From NCBI GenBank assembly GCA_965284565.1, contig OZ260100.1:2170001-2234000 (forward strand): DNA of 64,000 nucleotides. The letters run 5' to 3'. Below, in pieces: positions 26,501 to 34,288 of the stretch. Under the pieces are notes generated by a model. The model saw nothing but the letters and a program-made list of their open reading frames with translations. It did not search any database and was not told the origin of the DNA. Every line of letters starts with the position of its first letter. The first letter of the stretch is position 1. Source of the stretch: BRH-c54 sp965284565. Its GTDB lineage: Bacteria; Bacteroidota; Bacteroidia; Flavobacteriales_E; Vicingaceae. Made by a program: the position numbers and the translations under genes.

Positions 26501-27332
26501 CTGTGAATATGTGTCTTCGGCAACAGAGTATGAATACGAGTTTGTAAATACAGGACTCAATTATACTCAAACCTATTTAAGAACAAATCCAAACTATAGG
26601 TTTGTATATGTTAATAATGTTCCAGGTATTCAATTAAATACTACTTATGATGTAAGGGTTAGAGCAAAAATTAATGGTGTATATACTTCATATGGAAATG
26701 TTTGTCAAATAACAACTCCATCAACCCCAATAACTACTCAACTTAGATCAAGTGATTGTGGAATAACAATGTCCAGTTATTCAAATTATATTACTTGTGA
26801 TTATATATCTAATGCAACAGAGTACGAATATGAATTTGTTAATACAGGTCTAAATTATACTCAAACTTATTTAAGAACAAATCCAAACTATAGGTTCGTG
26901 TATGTTAATAATGTTCCAGGTATTCAATTGAGTACAACATATGATGTAAGGGTTAGAGCTAAGCTTAATGGTGTTTTTACTCAGTATGGAACGATTTGCC
27001 AAATAACAACACCTCCTTCAGCTAGGTATGGGATTATTGAAAACGAAGCAGCTGTTAATTATTATGAGGATGAGTTTACAAAAAACATTCACTTAACCAT
27101 TTATCCTAACCCAAGTCAAGGGGAGTTTGTTTACATGGAGTTAAAAAGTTTAGAAGATGTTTCAGAACTATTAGTTACAGATATTACGGGAAAAATTGTA
27201 CATCAACAAAATTTACAAGCTCAAGATTATTATTCTACCATTAGGTTTGATGAGAAACTTAACCCTGGTTTTTATTTTGTTACCGTTATTTCTGGAAATC
27301 AAAAACAAACTAAAAAGTTAGTGGTAAAATAA
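23550..27332 (+). CDS. Secreted M43-type metalloprotease with PKD, GEVED and T9SS sorting domains
   Basis: This 1260-residue protein starts with a signal peptide (MKKTNILLLLMLVFVSATFS). ATG 23550 is chosen over the upstream open frame from 23472 because it begins this peptide. Domains: pappalysin-like M43 protease with the zinc site His242-Glu-Leu-Gly-His246 and His252 (HELGHAMNLYH) and a Met-turn HNYMDYS; PKD about 356-447; GEVED about 464-597; PKD 608-690; a PKD-like linker domain 691-779; an identical second copy of the PKD 781-864; three repeats of about 95-98 residues (865-1154); and a type A T9SS sorting domain from about 1179 (IYPNPSQGEF to the end KKLVVK). It should be exported by T9SS to the surface or medium and degrade protein substrates. 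Confidence 0.94.
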   Translation: MKKTNILLLLMLVFVSATFSQLTPLKNTNQLNNSSTSESCGFDHMHGMLLNSNADYRQRTEDFNNIMKTYNAPKSGATYVVPVVVHVMHKGEAVGTGSNISEVDINQGILQLNERFRKIPGSLGDGNGVDVDIEFALAVRDPNGNCTNGIVRVDMTGNSTYMNFGVRAQTSNGITDAALKATSRWNTLEYYNIYLVSEIDDNECGFGIQGYAYFASAHGQSYDGMVQLGCKFAQSGNTTLTHELGHAMNLYHTFEGDNNGNSCPSNTSCSSQGDRCCDTPPHIRSASNCVTGTNSCDGGSSKELFIHNYMDYSSDACQSEFTADQKARANAAISVTRASYLAANGNMSLVPPSTAGVDFSVSSSVVCLGSPVTFYDESTCIPNTYQNGGWPNISFLWTFDDGINTPITSTDQNPTINFAQAGSYDVTLQITNGSGTTSLTKPGFVSVANGVQSSTCQNTSSNTGNFGYAISKVVFNTMSATSSSGTNGGWQDLTCSKNTQVTQGQNYNLEVTVNAGNSGLGLQFRVYIDYNDDGAYSAGELVLSNSITDNTSQTFTTSVNIPLTSTTGQLLRLRAISDGGTLASGCESPLLVGDVEDYGVYINPLGGPPVAEFSGTPTTLCEGNTVSFTDLSTNTPTSWSWTFTGGTPSSSTAQNPTITYNTAGTYQVQLTATNAFGNDVETKVGYITVNGVPSNSGAITGSVSECENATGVSYSIASVSGATNYTWTVPAGATIASGQGTTGITVNYGTSSGNVTVTPSNTCGNGGLSSTSVTIAPCGSAPVAEFSGTPTTLCEGNTVSFTDLSTNTPTSWSWTFTGGTPSSSTAQNPTITYNTAGTYQVQLTATNAFGNDVETKVGYITVNTCGVTKLINSDCGKTMTTYLDYVTCDYVAGATEYQYEISNVGLSYNQTIIRNYKWRFIYLHEIPGIQNNTTYNVRVRAKVGGVYSSYGTVCQLATPVSSVTTHLSQNDCGINMANYGDYITCEYVSSATEYEYEFVNTGLNYTQTYLRTNPNYRFVYVNNVPGIQLNTTYDVRVRAKINGVYTSYGNVCQITTPSTPITTQLRSSDCGITMSSYSNYITCDYISNATEYEYEFVNTGLNYTQTYLRTNPNYRFVYVNNVPGIQLSTTYDVRVRAKLNGVFTQYGTICQITTPPSARYGIIENEAAVNYYEDEFTKNIHLTIYPNPSQGEFVYMELKSLEDVSELLVTDITGKIVHQQNLQAQDYYSTIRFDEKLNPGFYFVTVISGNQKQTKKLVVK
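25372..25612 (+). repeat. Direct repeat copy 1 (PKD domain), 241 bp, identical to copy 2
   Basis: All 241 bases match 25891-26131, an offset of 519 bases, including third codon positions. The two copies encode the same PKD domain and are separated by a 278-base stretch coding for a different PKD-like domain. Confidence 0.97.
25891..26131 (+). repeat. Direct repeat copy 2 (PKD domain), 241 bp
   Basis: Identical to 25372-25612. Flanking bases on both sides differ at once, so the boundaries are sharp. A recent duplication or gene conversion is indicated. Confidence 0.97.
26143..27010 (+). repeat. Three tandem coding repeats of about 290 bp
   Basis: The three units each encode about 95-98 residues with the pattern DCG-ITM...YITC-Y...ATEYEYE-VNTGLNY-QT...PGIQ-NTTYDVRVRAK-NGVY-SYG-VCQITTP. 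Units 2 and 3 are highly similar at DNA level with a 294-base period; unit 1 is more diverged. They look like fibronectin-III-type binding modules, an inference from size and strand pattern. Confidence 0.85.
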
Positions 27333-27370
27333 AGTAATACTAAAAATAGTTAGTGAAAACCAAAATATAA

Positions 27371-27410
27371 TTCAAAAAAAAGCAACTTAATTAAGTTGCT
27401 TTTTTTTGAA
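27371..27410. terminator. Perfectly palindromic 40-bp bidirectional terminator
   Basis: The 20 bases 27371-27390 are the exact reverse complement of 27391-27410. The core is AGCAACTTAA/TTAAGTTGCT, with an A8 tract before it and a T8 tract after it. It serves both the protease gene and the convergent fabI. Confidence 0.9.
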
Positions 27411-27433
27411 TTATATTTTTTAGGATATTTAAA

Positions 27434-28240
27434 TTACATAAACTTATCCATTACTTTTTGACTTACCCCAACATTAGAGAAACCTCCATCGTGAAATAAG
27501 TTTTGCATGGTTACATATTTTGTTAAATCAGAAAATAGAGAAATACAATAATCTGCACAAGCCAATGCACTAGCATTACCTAATGGGGACATATCTTCTG
27601 CGTAATTAATAAAAGCATCAAAACCAGACACCCCACTTCCTGCTGTTGTAGCTGTTGGCGATTGAGAAATGGTATTTACTCTTACTTTTTTATTTATTCC
27701 ATAATGGTATCCAAAGTTTCTTGCAATAGATTCTAATAAAGCTTTTGCATTAGACATGTCATTATAATTAGGGAAAACTCTTTGTGCAGCAATATAAGAA
27801 AGCGCTAAAACAGAACCCCATTCATTCATTACATCTTTTTGCATAGCAACTTTCATTACTTTATGAAAAGAGATAGCAGAAATATCCATTCCTTTCATAT
27901 AATATTCATAGTTGTTTTCAGTATAGTGAATACCTTTTCTTACGTTTAATGACATTCCTATAGAGTGAAGAATAAAGTCTATTTTACCGAATTTTTTCGT
28001 TGCAGCATCAAATAACTTTTCTAAATCTTCCATTGATGTTGCATCTGCTGGAATAACATCAGAGTTGGTTTTTTTTGCTAGCTCATCCAATTCTCCCATT
28101 CTTATTGCAACAGGTGCATTGGTTAATATAAACTCAGCACCTTCTTCATGGGCTCTTTCGGCAACTTTCCAAGCTATTGAATGTTCGTTTAAGGCTCCGA
28201 AGATTATTCCTTTTTTTCCTTTTAATAAATTATTAGACAT
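27434..28240 (-). CDS. fabI: Enoyl-[acyl-carrier-protein] reductase (NADH), FabI type
   Basis: The 268-residue short-chain dehydrogenase performs the last reduction of fatty acid elongation. It has the FabI variant nucleotide loop IIFGALNEHSIAWKVAERAHEEGA (14-37), LHSIGMSLN near 91, and the catalytic pair Tyr-x6-Lys in NYNDMSNAKALLESIAR near 160, which distinguishes FabI from ordinary SDRs with Tyr-x3-Lys. NTISQSPTATTAGSG follows. A -7 box match TATATTTG is on the reverse strand at 28274-28281. It lies downstream of recN with a 114-base gap, so it probably has its own promoter. Confidence 0.95.
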   Translation of the reverse strand: MSNNLLKGKKGIIFGALNEHSIAWKVAERAHEEGAEFILTNAPVAIRMGELDELAKKTNSDVIPADATSMEDLEKLFDAATKKFGKIDFILHSIGMSLNVRKGIHYTENNYEYYMKGMDISAISFHKVMKVAMQKDVMNEWGSVLALSYIAAQRVFPNYNDMSNAKALLESIARNFGYHYGINKKVRVNTISQSPTATTAGSGVSGFDAFINYAEDMSPLGNASALACADYCISLFSDLTKYVTMQNLFHDGGFSNVGVSQKVMDKFM

Positions 28241-28354
28241 TTTTCTTTCTTTTATAAAAACTTTTTAATGCTACAAATATAGTGAGATTAATAAAATAAA
28301 AGCTAAAGATTAGGACTTAATTACACCTTTAAGAGTTTCTTTTTCTTTTTTAGC

Positions 28355-30013
28355 TTATTTTATGGTTAATAAATGACGTGCATTTTCTTTTGCCGCATTA
28401 GTTAATTCCTTTCCACTAAGCATTTTTGCAATTTCATCAATTCTATCATCATCAACAAGCACTTTCATTTTGGTAAGCGTTTTGTTTTGATGGTTTTCTT
28501 TGTAAATTTTAAAATGAGTATTCCCTTTGGCAGCAACCTGTGGTAAATGGGTTATGGCAATAATCTGAATTTTCTTACCCATCAATTCCATAATTGCTGC
28601 CATTTTATAGGCTATATCTCCTGAAACTCCAGTGTCAATCTCATCAAAAACAATGGTTTGTATGGAAGAATTTTCTGCTAAAATAGCTTTTATGGTAAGC
28701 ATTAACCTAGATAATTCTCCTCCCGAAGCAGTTTTGTGTAAAGGTTTTAAAGCCATGCCCTTATTGGCAGAAAACATAAACTCTATTTGGTCTATTCCTG
28801 TAATAGCAAACTCTTTATTCACTTGATGTTCAATTGTAAAAGAAGCATCTTCCATTCCTAATTCTTTAAGATTGCCAATTATGTTTTTTTCTAATGCCTT
28901 AAAAATAGTTTTTCTTTTAGCTGATAATTTTTCAGCAATACCTAGAAGTGTTGTTTTGCTTTTTTCTATAGCTTGTTTTAGTTGGTCTAATTTTTCTTCA
29001 GCAGAATTAATATCGTTTAACTGATTTTCTAGGTTATTTTCTAAACTTATTAGTTCGTCAGAATCTGTTACTCTATGTTTTTGAGTAAGACCGTAAATAC
29101 TATTCAATCTATTGGTCAGGTAACCTAATTTAGAAGCATCGACATCTATGTTGTCGTTTTCAGCATCTATTTCTCTGGCAGTGTCTTTTAGTTCTATTAA
29201 AACAGTATTTAATCGTTCTAGCAGTTGAGCATAGTTTTCCGAGCAATGACTAATTTTTGAGAAGCCTTGCGTAATGGTATTCATTCGAGAAATAATACTG
29301 TCATCACTATTTAAAAGCATACTTGCCGATAGCTGCATGGTAGTTAGAATTTGCTCTGCATTATTAATAATATCTAACTGACTTTCTATATCGGCTTGTT
29401 CACCAGGTTGTAATTTTAGTGCTTTCAATTCTTCTAATTGAAAAGAAAGGTAGTCTAAATCAGATTTTGCTTCATTTTCGGTGTGGAGCAGTTGCTGGTA
29501 GTTTTGTTGTAGCTTTTGATATTCAGAAAAATGCTGTTTATATTGTTTTAAAAGTTCATCGGTATTAGCAAAAGCATCAATTACTTCAATTTGAAAACCA
29601 GATGAGTTAAGCTCTAAGGTTTCGTGTTGAGAATGGATATCTATTAAGGTTAACGATAGGTCTTTAATGGTATTAAGGTTTACAGGCGTGTCATTTATAA
29701 ATGCCCTAGATTTTCCGTTGGCACTAATTTCTCTTCTAACAATAATAGGAAAATCTAAATCTAAATCGTTGTTTTTAAAAAATGGAGCAACCAATTTTTC
29801 ATCAACATTAAAAGTTCCTTCTACCACACATTTTTTTTCTTTATTATTGAGTACTGAAGTATCTGATCTCTGCCCAAGAATAAGTGATAAAGCTCCTAAT
29901 AGAATAGATTTTCCTGCACCAGTTTCTCCCGTTATCACAGTAAAATCATTGTTAAAATCGAGCTGAAGTTGCTCAATAATAGCATAATTCTTAATGATAA
30001 GCGATTGCAGCAT
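28355..30013 (-). CDS. recN: DNA repair protein RecN
   Basis: The 552-residue SMC-like ATPase acts in double-strand break repair. The N-terminal half has a Walker A motif ITGETGAGKSILLGALSLILGQR (28-50). Long coiled-coil stretches occupy about 150-350. The C-terminal half has the signature LHKTASGGELSRLMLTIKAIL and Walker B TIVFDEIDTGVSGD, then QIIAITHLPQVAAKGNTHFKIYK. Length is typical. In Bacteroidota recN normally follows porD directly. Here a 0.86-kb segment with a small unrelated gene separates them. Confidence 0.96.
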   Translation of the reverse strand: MLQSLIIKNYAIIEQLQLDFNNDFTVITGETGAGKSILLGALSLILGQRSDTSVLNNKEKKCVVEGTFNVDEKLVAPFFKNNDLDLDFPIIVRREISANGKSRAFINDTPVNLNTIKDLSLTLIDIHSQHETLELNSSGFQIEVIDAFANTDELLKQYKQHFSEYQKLQQNYQQLLHTENEAKSDLDYLSFQLEELKALKLQPGEQADIESQLDIINNAEQILTTMQLSASMLLNSDDSIISRMNTITQGFSKISHCSENYAQLLERLNTVLIELKDTAREIDAENDNIDVDASKLGYLTNRLNSIYGLTQKHRVTDSDELISLENNLENQLNDINSAEEKLDQLKQAIEKSKTTLLGIAEKLSAKRKTIFKALEKNIIGNLKELGMEDASFTIEHQVNKEFAITGIDQIEFMFSANKGMALKPLHKTASGGELSRLMLTIKAILAENSSIQTIVFDEIDTGVSGDIAYKMAAIMELMGKKIQIIAITHLPQVAAKGNTHFKIYKENHQNKTLTKMKVLVDDDRIDEIAKMLSGKELTNAAKENARHLLTIK

Positions 30014-30099
30014 AGTTGGTTTTTTGAAGTTAAAATTTCTAACTCAAAAATACATGTTTTTAATAGAAATATGAGAATTAGTGTAGAAGATTATGAGTG

Positions 30100-30302
30100 T
30101 AGGTTTAACTTCGTTGAACTCGTAAGCTCTTTTGAAATTTGAGGTTTTTATATAATAACGAATAACCTTCCTCGACTATGGCTAGTGCGGATTTCGAAGC
30201 TCCGTCCTTGCCTGTCTGCAGTTGCGTTTTTTTTATTTTTGTAATATCCTTATATTTAATTAATTATATCGAATTAGCCATAGCCGATGTTGGCGATAGC
30301 TA
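30100..30302. repeat. Repeat-like intergenic element with inverted CTATGGCTA motifs
   Basis: This noncoding stretch contains ACTATGGCTAGT (30175-30186) and its imperfect inverse ATTAGCCATAGC (30273-30284), about 90 bases apart. GAACTCGTAAGCTCTTTTGA lies further left. GTTGGCG at 30289-30295 mirrors CGCCAAC at 30850-30856 on the other side of the small gene. It is more GC-rich than nearby intergenic DNA. It appears to belong to a dispersed palindromic family near accessory genes in Bacteroidota; that statement is from memory. Confidence 0.5.
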
Positions 30303-30839
30303 TTTTCTATTTTCTTTTTCAATTACTTCGTCTTGGATATAATTTTTTAAAACTTCATTTTGGTCAATAGGTTCGTCTTCCCACTCTGTCAGTCTGAAGT
30401 CCCATAATATTGTCCCGTTATAATATTTTTCTATTTCTATGAACGGTAGAAATATAGGGCTTTCAGTTATCCAAAAAACACCTTCTCCACCAGCATAGGC
30501 TCCAACAGGTTTGAAGTTAGCATTAAATAGTCGTCCATTTACTTTTTCAAAATAAAAGCTTTTCATTTTAAAAGTGTCCCTAATAAATGGGTTTATCAAA
30601 TTCAGTCCTACTAGTCCAAAAACGACAATTGAAGAAATTATCGTCAATGTCTTTAGAGAAATGTTTAACCATGACTTATCTGATTTAAACTTAAAAACTG
30701 TCAAAAGTCCAATTAAAACAAGTAGGATTGAAAATATTATATCAGTCCAATAGCCTGTCAAGGATAGATCAGTTAAAAGAACTGTTATTAGGTAAACAGT
30801 CGTAAATATTGTCAATATGATTTGTCTCTTAACTGTCAT
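30300..30839 (-). CDS. Hypothetical membrane protein, inserted gene
   Basis: The 179-residue product has three hydrophobic segments (about 8-24, 33-50 and 62-82), followed by a soluble domain with SFYFEKVNGRLFNANFKPVG, GGEGVFWITESP and an acidic C-terminus. I do not recognise the family. The gene lies between recN and porD, a pair that is usually adjacent. It is bounded by inverted GTTGGCG/CGCCAAC heptamers and a repeat-like tail. Together these suggest a laterally acquired cassette. Function unknown. Confidence 0.72.
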   Translation of the reverse strand: MTVKRQIILTIFTTVYLITVLLTDLSLTGYWTDIIFSILLVLIGLLTVFKFKSDKSWLNISLKTLTIISSIVVFGLVGLNLINPFIRDTFKMKSFYFEKVNGRLFNANFKPVGAYAGGEGVFWITESPIFLPFIEIEKYYNGTILWDFRLTEWEDEPIDQNEVLKNYIQDEVIEKENRK

Positions 30840-30871
30840 TTTTAATTACCGCCAACTAATAACTGAAGTAG

Positions 30872-31774
30872 CTACTTCCTAATCTCTTTATACTTACTAC
30901 CGTTCATAGGGTTAATTTTATCAAGTAGTGTAATTACCTCATTTTTCTCGTTGGCTAATCCATCTTTAAAGAGATTTACAATTTCATCGGCTTTAGAATT
31001 AAAGAAAACCTGCAAATGAAAAGCTCCTGGTTTGGCTTTATAAACATTTTCTAACAATTTTAAACTTTCTAATACTTTAGCTCTACCTTTGGCTACGTCT
31101 TTTGCCATCTCATCAAAACCCAAACGGTGGTATTCGTAATAACATTGTCTTAATGATTCATGAGTTGGATGAAGCAAATCTTGAACTATCCAATATCTGT
31201 TGGTGTTATTTTCAAAAGCTTTCCAGCCTGGTTCTCCAGCTCCTTGAGCATTAGAGACAATTTTCTGAGCTTGTAATAAATAGGGTGTACCTCCTTTCAA
31301 TTCAAAAGAATCATAATCTAAACCAATAATAATATAAGCATAAAAAGCCAATACGGAAGTAAGGTTAGATATATGCGAATTTTCTGAATATTGTAAATTA
31401 TCAAACTCATTAAATCTGAAATCAAATTCTTTATCTATATGGTTGAGTAAAGTGCTGTTGTAAGAACTATTAAAAACTGGTCTTCTAGATTGTATTTGAA
31501 TGGTAGCTTTAAATTCTGTAGCGGAAACCATCTCATTTACATTAATTAAGATAGAACACTCAATTCTTTCGTTTGGTTGATAAATGTGATTGGTCCATTT
31601 TCTACTATTCATAAATTCAAAAATGTTTTTTTCCATTGCGTCAAAAACACTTTTGTCGGTAGCCTGAATTTGGGTGGAGTTGATTTGTACTTTACAATCG
31701 AGCTCCTGAGCTGTTGCAACAAGATAAGAACTCATGCAGCAAAACAATAATAATATTTTTATTTGTTGAATCAT
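30872..31774 (-). CDS. porD: T9SS-associated protein PorD (DUF4835)
   Basis: The 300-residue protein has a signal peptide (hydrophobic 6-20, cleavage near VATAQE). The mature part follows the DUF4835 pattern: ELDCKVQINSTQIQATDKSVFDAME (23-47), FMNSRKWTN, ERIECSILINV, RRPVFNSSYNS, LTSVLAFYAYIIIGLDYDSFELKGG (139-163). Annotation pipelines name this family PorD, linked to the type IX secretion/gliding machinery, though its direct role is not well defined. It overlaps the coaBC stop by 4 bases. A 14-base palindrome GAAGTAGCTACTTC (30865-30878) covers its stop codon. Confidence 0.9.
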   Translation of the reverse strand: MIQQIKILLLFCCMSSYLVATAQELDCKVQINSTQIQATDKSVFDAMEKNIFEFMNSRKWTNHIYQPNERIECSILINVNEMVSATEFKATIQIQSRRPVFNSSYNSTLLNHIDKEFDFRFNEFDNLQYSENSHISNLTSVLAFYAYIIIGLDYDSFELKGGTPYLLQAQKIVSNAQGAGEPGWKAFENNTNRYWIVQDLLHPTHESLRQCYYEYHRLGFDEMAKDVAKGRAKVLESLKLLENVYKAKPGAFHLQVFFNSKADEIVNLFKDGLANEKNEVITLLDKINPMNGSKYKEIRK

Positions 31775-32988
31775 TTTTTAGTAAAATGCTTAGTTAAAAT
31801 AATGTTGAAGATATCCTCAGCAACTTTTACCTTCGACTTCAACTCAAAATTATCAATATTATTGTTTTTATCTATTAGCGTTATTTTGTTTGTTTCATGA
31901 TTGAACCCAGCACCTTTATCATTTAGTGAGTTTAAAACAATATAATCTAAATTCTTTTTAGCTAATTTATTTTTGGCGTTCTCAAGTTCGTCATGCGTTT
32001 CAAGGGCAAAACCTATTAACAATTGGTTTTTATTTTTGATTTTTCCTACCGAAGCTAAAATGTCTTTTGTTGGTTTCAATTCAATTACCAATTCATTTGT
32101 TTTAGCAGTTTGTTCTGTTTTTTTTATTTTTTTATCGCTGCTTGTTGCAGGAGTAAAATCTGCTACAGCTGCTGCCATAATAATGATATCAGCATTTTTT
32201 ACATATTGATGAACGGCATTGTACATATCTTCAGCGGTAACAACATCAACTCTATTTATTAGTTCCGAAGAACTTACTTTTGTTGGTCCGATAACTAAAT
32301 TAACATCCGCACCTAAATTGGTAGCATGTTCAGCAAGTGCAATGCCCATTTTTCCAGTAGAAAAGTTACTAATAAACCTTACAGGGTCAATTTTTTCGAC
32401 AGTCGGACCTGCAGTAATCAATATTTTTTTTCCTTTAAGTGGGAGAGAAGCTTCAAAATGATTTTTAATAGCTTCAAAAATAAGTTCAGGTTCTTCCATC
32501 CTTCCTTCGCCACTAAGTCCGCTAGCAAGTTCACCAGCTGGAGCATCTAAAATTTTGTTACCAAATTTTTTTAATTGTTTTAGGTTGTTTTTAAGGGTAG
32601 GATGTTGGTACATGTCTAAATCCATTGCTGGAGCAACTAGTATTGGGCATTTGGCAGAGAAATAACAAGCTAAAAGAAAATTATCGCAAATACCATTAGC
32701 AAATTTGGCTATGGTGTTTGCAGTAGCGGGAGCAACAACAAAAAAGTCAGCCCAAAGGGCTAACTCTACATGGTTGTTCCAATAATTTGATTCGTTTTTA
32801 AAATTTGTTAAAACCGGATTTTTAGAAAGTGTTGATAAAGTAAGAGGAGAAACAAAATCTAATGCCGAAGGTGTTGCTACAACTTTTACATGAGCACCTT
32901 CTTTAACCAACAAACGGATTAAAAGAGGTATTTTATAGGCAGCAATTCCACCGGTAATACCAAGGAGAATATTTTTGCCTTTTAGCAT
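31771..32988 (-). CDS. coaBC: Bifunctional phosphopantothenoylcysteine decarboxylase/synthase
   Basis: The 405-residue protein catalyses two steps of coenzyme A synthesis. The N-terminal CoaC flavoprotein (about 1-180) starts GKNILLGITGGIAAYKIP, has the catalytic His in WNNHVELALWAD near 74 and APAMDLDMYQHP near 118. The C-terminal CoaB part begins near 186 with GKKILITAGPTVEKIDPVRFISNFSTGKMG (186-215) and includes AAAVADFTP and KPTKDIL. Length is typical. It is in the bamD-rpoZ-coaBC-porD operon, 5 bases after rpoZ. Confidence 0.96.
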   Translation of the reverse strand: MLKGKNILLGITGGIAAYKIPLLIRLLVKEGAHVKVVATPSALDFVSPLTLSTLSKNPVLTNFKNESNYWNNHVELALWADFFVVAPATANTIAKFANGICDNFLLACYFSAKCPILVAPAMDLDMYQHPTLKNNLKQLKKFGNKILDAPAGELASGLSGEGRMEEPELIFEAIKNHFEASLPLKGKKILITAGPTVEKIDPVRFISNFSTGKMGIALAEHATNLGADVNLVIGPTKVSSSELINRVDVVTAEDMYNAVHQYVKNADIIIMAAAVADFTPATSSDKKIKKTEQTAKTNELVIELKPTKDILASVGKIKNKNQLLIGFALETHDELENAKNKLAKKNLDYIVLNSLNDKGAGFNHETNKITLIDKNNNIDNFELKSKVKVAEDIFNIILTKHFTKK

Positions 32989-32993
32989 GTTAG

Positions 32994-33320
32994 TTATTCT
33001 TTATCGGCATCAGGATTTTTGATGAATAATTTATCATCTAAAAATTCTTTCATAGCCATAGCATTTGTTTTTGGTAAACGCTCATAAAATCTAGAGATTT
33101 CAATTTGCTCTCTGTTTTCAAAAACCTCCTCTAAGTTGTCAGTAGTAGAAGCAAATTCATTGATTTTACCAATTAATTCTTCTTTTAAATCAACAGCAAT
33201 TTGGTTAGATCTTTTAGCAACAGCTACAACAGATTCGTAAATGTTTCCTGTAACATCTTCAATAGCCTGTAGGTCTCTAGTAACTGTAGTTGTTTCTGCG
33301 TTTGTGGTTTTAAAATTCAT
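32994..33320 (-). CDS. rpoZ: DNA-directed RNA polymerase omega subunit
   Basis: The 108-residue product is the Bacteroidota form of omega. It has ATTVTRDLQAIEDVTGNIYESVVAVAKRSNQIAVDLKEEL at about 9-49, where the R-x-x-Q segment and the preceding helix match RpoZ. The acidic C-terminal part ends in KNPDADKE. Its place between bamD and coaBC supports the call, as this order is common in the phylum. Confidence 0.88.
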   Translation of the reverse strand: MNFKTTNAETTTVTRDLQAIEDVTGNIYESVVAVAKRSNQIAVDLKEELIGKINEFASTTDNLEEVFENREQIEISRFYERLPKTNAMAMKEFLDDKLFIKNPDADKE

Positions 33321-33324
33321 CTTG

Positions 33325-34134
33325 TTATAAATTTTCTAGTTTAATTTTATTTTGTTCTTCTTCCATTCGGGAATAAATATTTTGAGCTTCTTTTAAATAT
33401 TTACTTTCTTTATATGAATCTGCAAAGTTATAATAAGCTTCGATAGTATCACCAATTCTTTCCAATTTTTTTTCCTTAATACTGTTTATGGTTAATAAAT
33501 AGTGAGATTTTAGGGTTAAAAATACCAATTCTTCAAGGTGTTTAGTATCTGGATAATCTTTTATATGATTACCTAAAGCAACAATAGAAGCTTTATAATC
33601 TTGTATTTTAAAATATTGTTTGGCGTTTTGGTAAGATTTAGTTTCTAATTTAACTCTCAACTTATCCATTAATACATTGCTAGAATCAACTAAATTGTGT
33701 TCAGGAAAAGTATTGATAAACATTTGAAGAGAGTTTATGGCATTGTAAGTTTCTGTTTGGTCTAATTCAGGTATTGGGGATAATAAGTATTGGGAATAGC
33801 CGTGCATAAACAACATTTCTTCTACATGTTTGCTAGTTGGATAGGTAGTTGCAAATTTTTTAAAATGGTAAGCAGCAGCATATAGTAAATTAGACTGATA
33901 GTTGGAGTAGGTGTAAAGAAAATATACTTTTTCTGCTCTATCAGTTCCTCTCAACAAAGGAATTAATTCTTCTAAAAGCGGAATAGCTCTGTCATATTTT
34001 CCTTCATCATAATATTTTTGTGCTGCTTCATATTTTAGGTCAACATCCGAGCTTTTAAGTATTTTCTGATACTTGCTACAACCTAACGAAAACATTAGTA
34101 TAAATAGAAGATATAAACTGTTTTTCTTAAACAT
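33325..34134 (-). CDS. bamD: Outer membrane assembly lipoprotein BamD
   Basis: The 269-residue lipoprotein is part of the BAM complex that inserts beta-barrels. Its signal peptide ends in FSLGC (lipobox Cys), then SKYQKILKSSDVDLKYEAAQKYYDEGKYDRAIPLLEELIP across residues 20-59, the first of about five TPR-like repeats typical of BamD. An ATG at 34152 is also in frame, but TATATTTG on the reverse strand at 34140-34147 looks like the -7 box. It would place transcription start after 34152, so ATG 34134 is preferred; the mRNA would be nearly leaderless. Confidence 0.92.
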   Translation of the reverse strand: MFKKNSLYLLFILMFSLGCSKYQKILKSSDVDLKYEAAQKYYDEGKYDRAIPLLEELIPLLRGTDRAEKVYFLYTYSNYQSNLLYAAAYHFKKFATTYPTSKHVEEMLFMHGYSQYLLSPIPELDQTETYNAINSLQMFINTFPEHNLVDSSNVLMDKLRVKLETKSYQNAKQYFKIQDYKASIVALGNHIKDYPDTKHLEELVFLTLKSHYLLTINSIKEKKLERIGDTIEAYYNFADSYKESKYLKEAQNIYSRMEEEQNKIKLENL

Positions 34135-34288
34135 AGCGGCAAATATACTCAAAGAAATTAAGATGGAAATTGCTTGGTTAATATAAATTGTGTTAAAAAG
34201 TTACTAAACGCAAGTTTAATTTTATTATTTCTTCATAAAACAAGTTTTTGCTTAGTTTTACTTTCGCAAAAAGAGATTAAAAAATATA

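Noticed and set aside
25372..27010. Repeat array that could be mistaken for CRISPR
   Set aside because: Units are 241-294 bases, in frame and coding for protein domains; there are no short repeats with unique spacers and no cas genes.
30100..30878. True integron attC sites around the gene at 30300
   Set aside because: GTTGGCG does not fit the R' consensus GTTRRRY, and no tyrosine integrase or attI is present; only a cassette-like layout is claimed.
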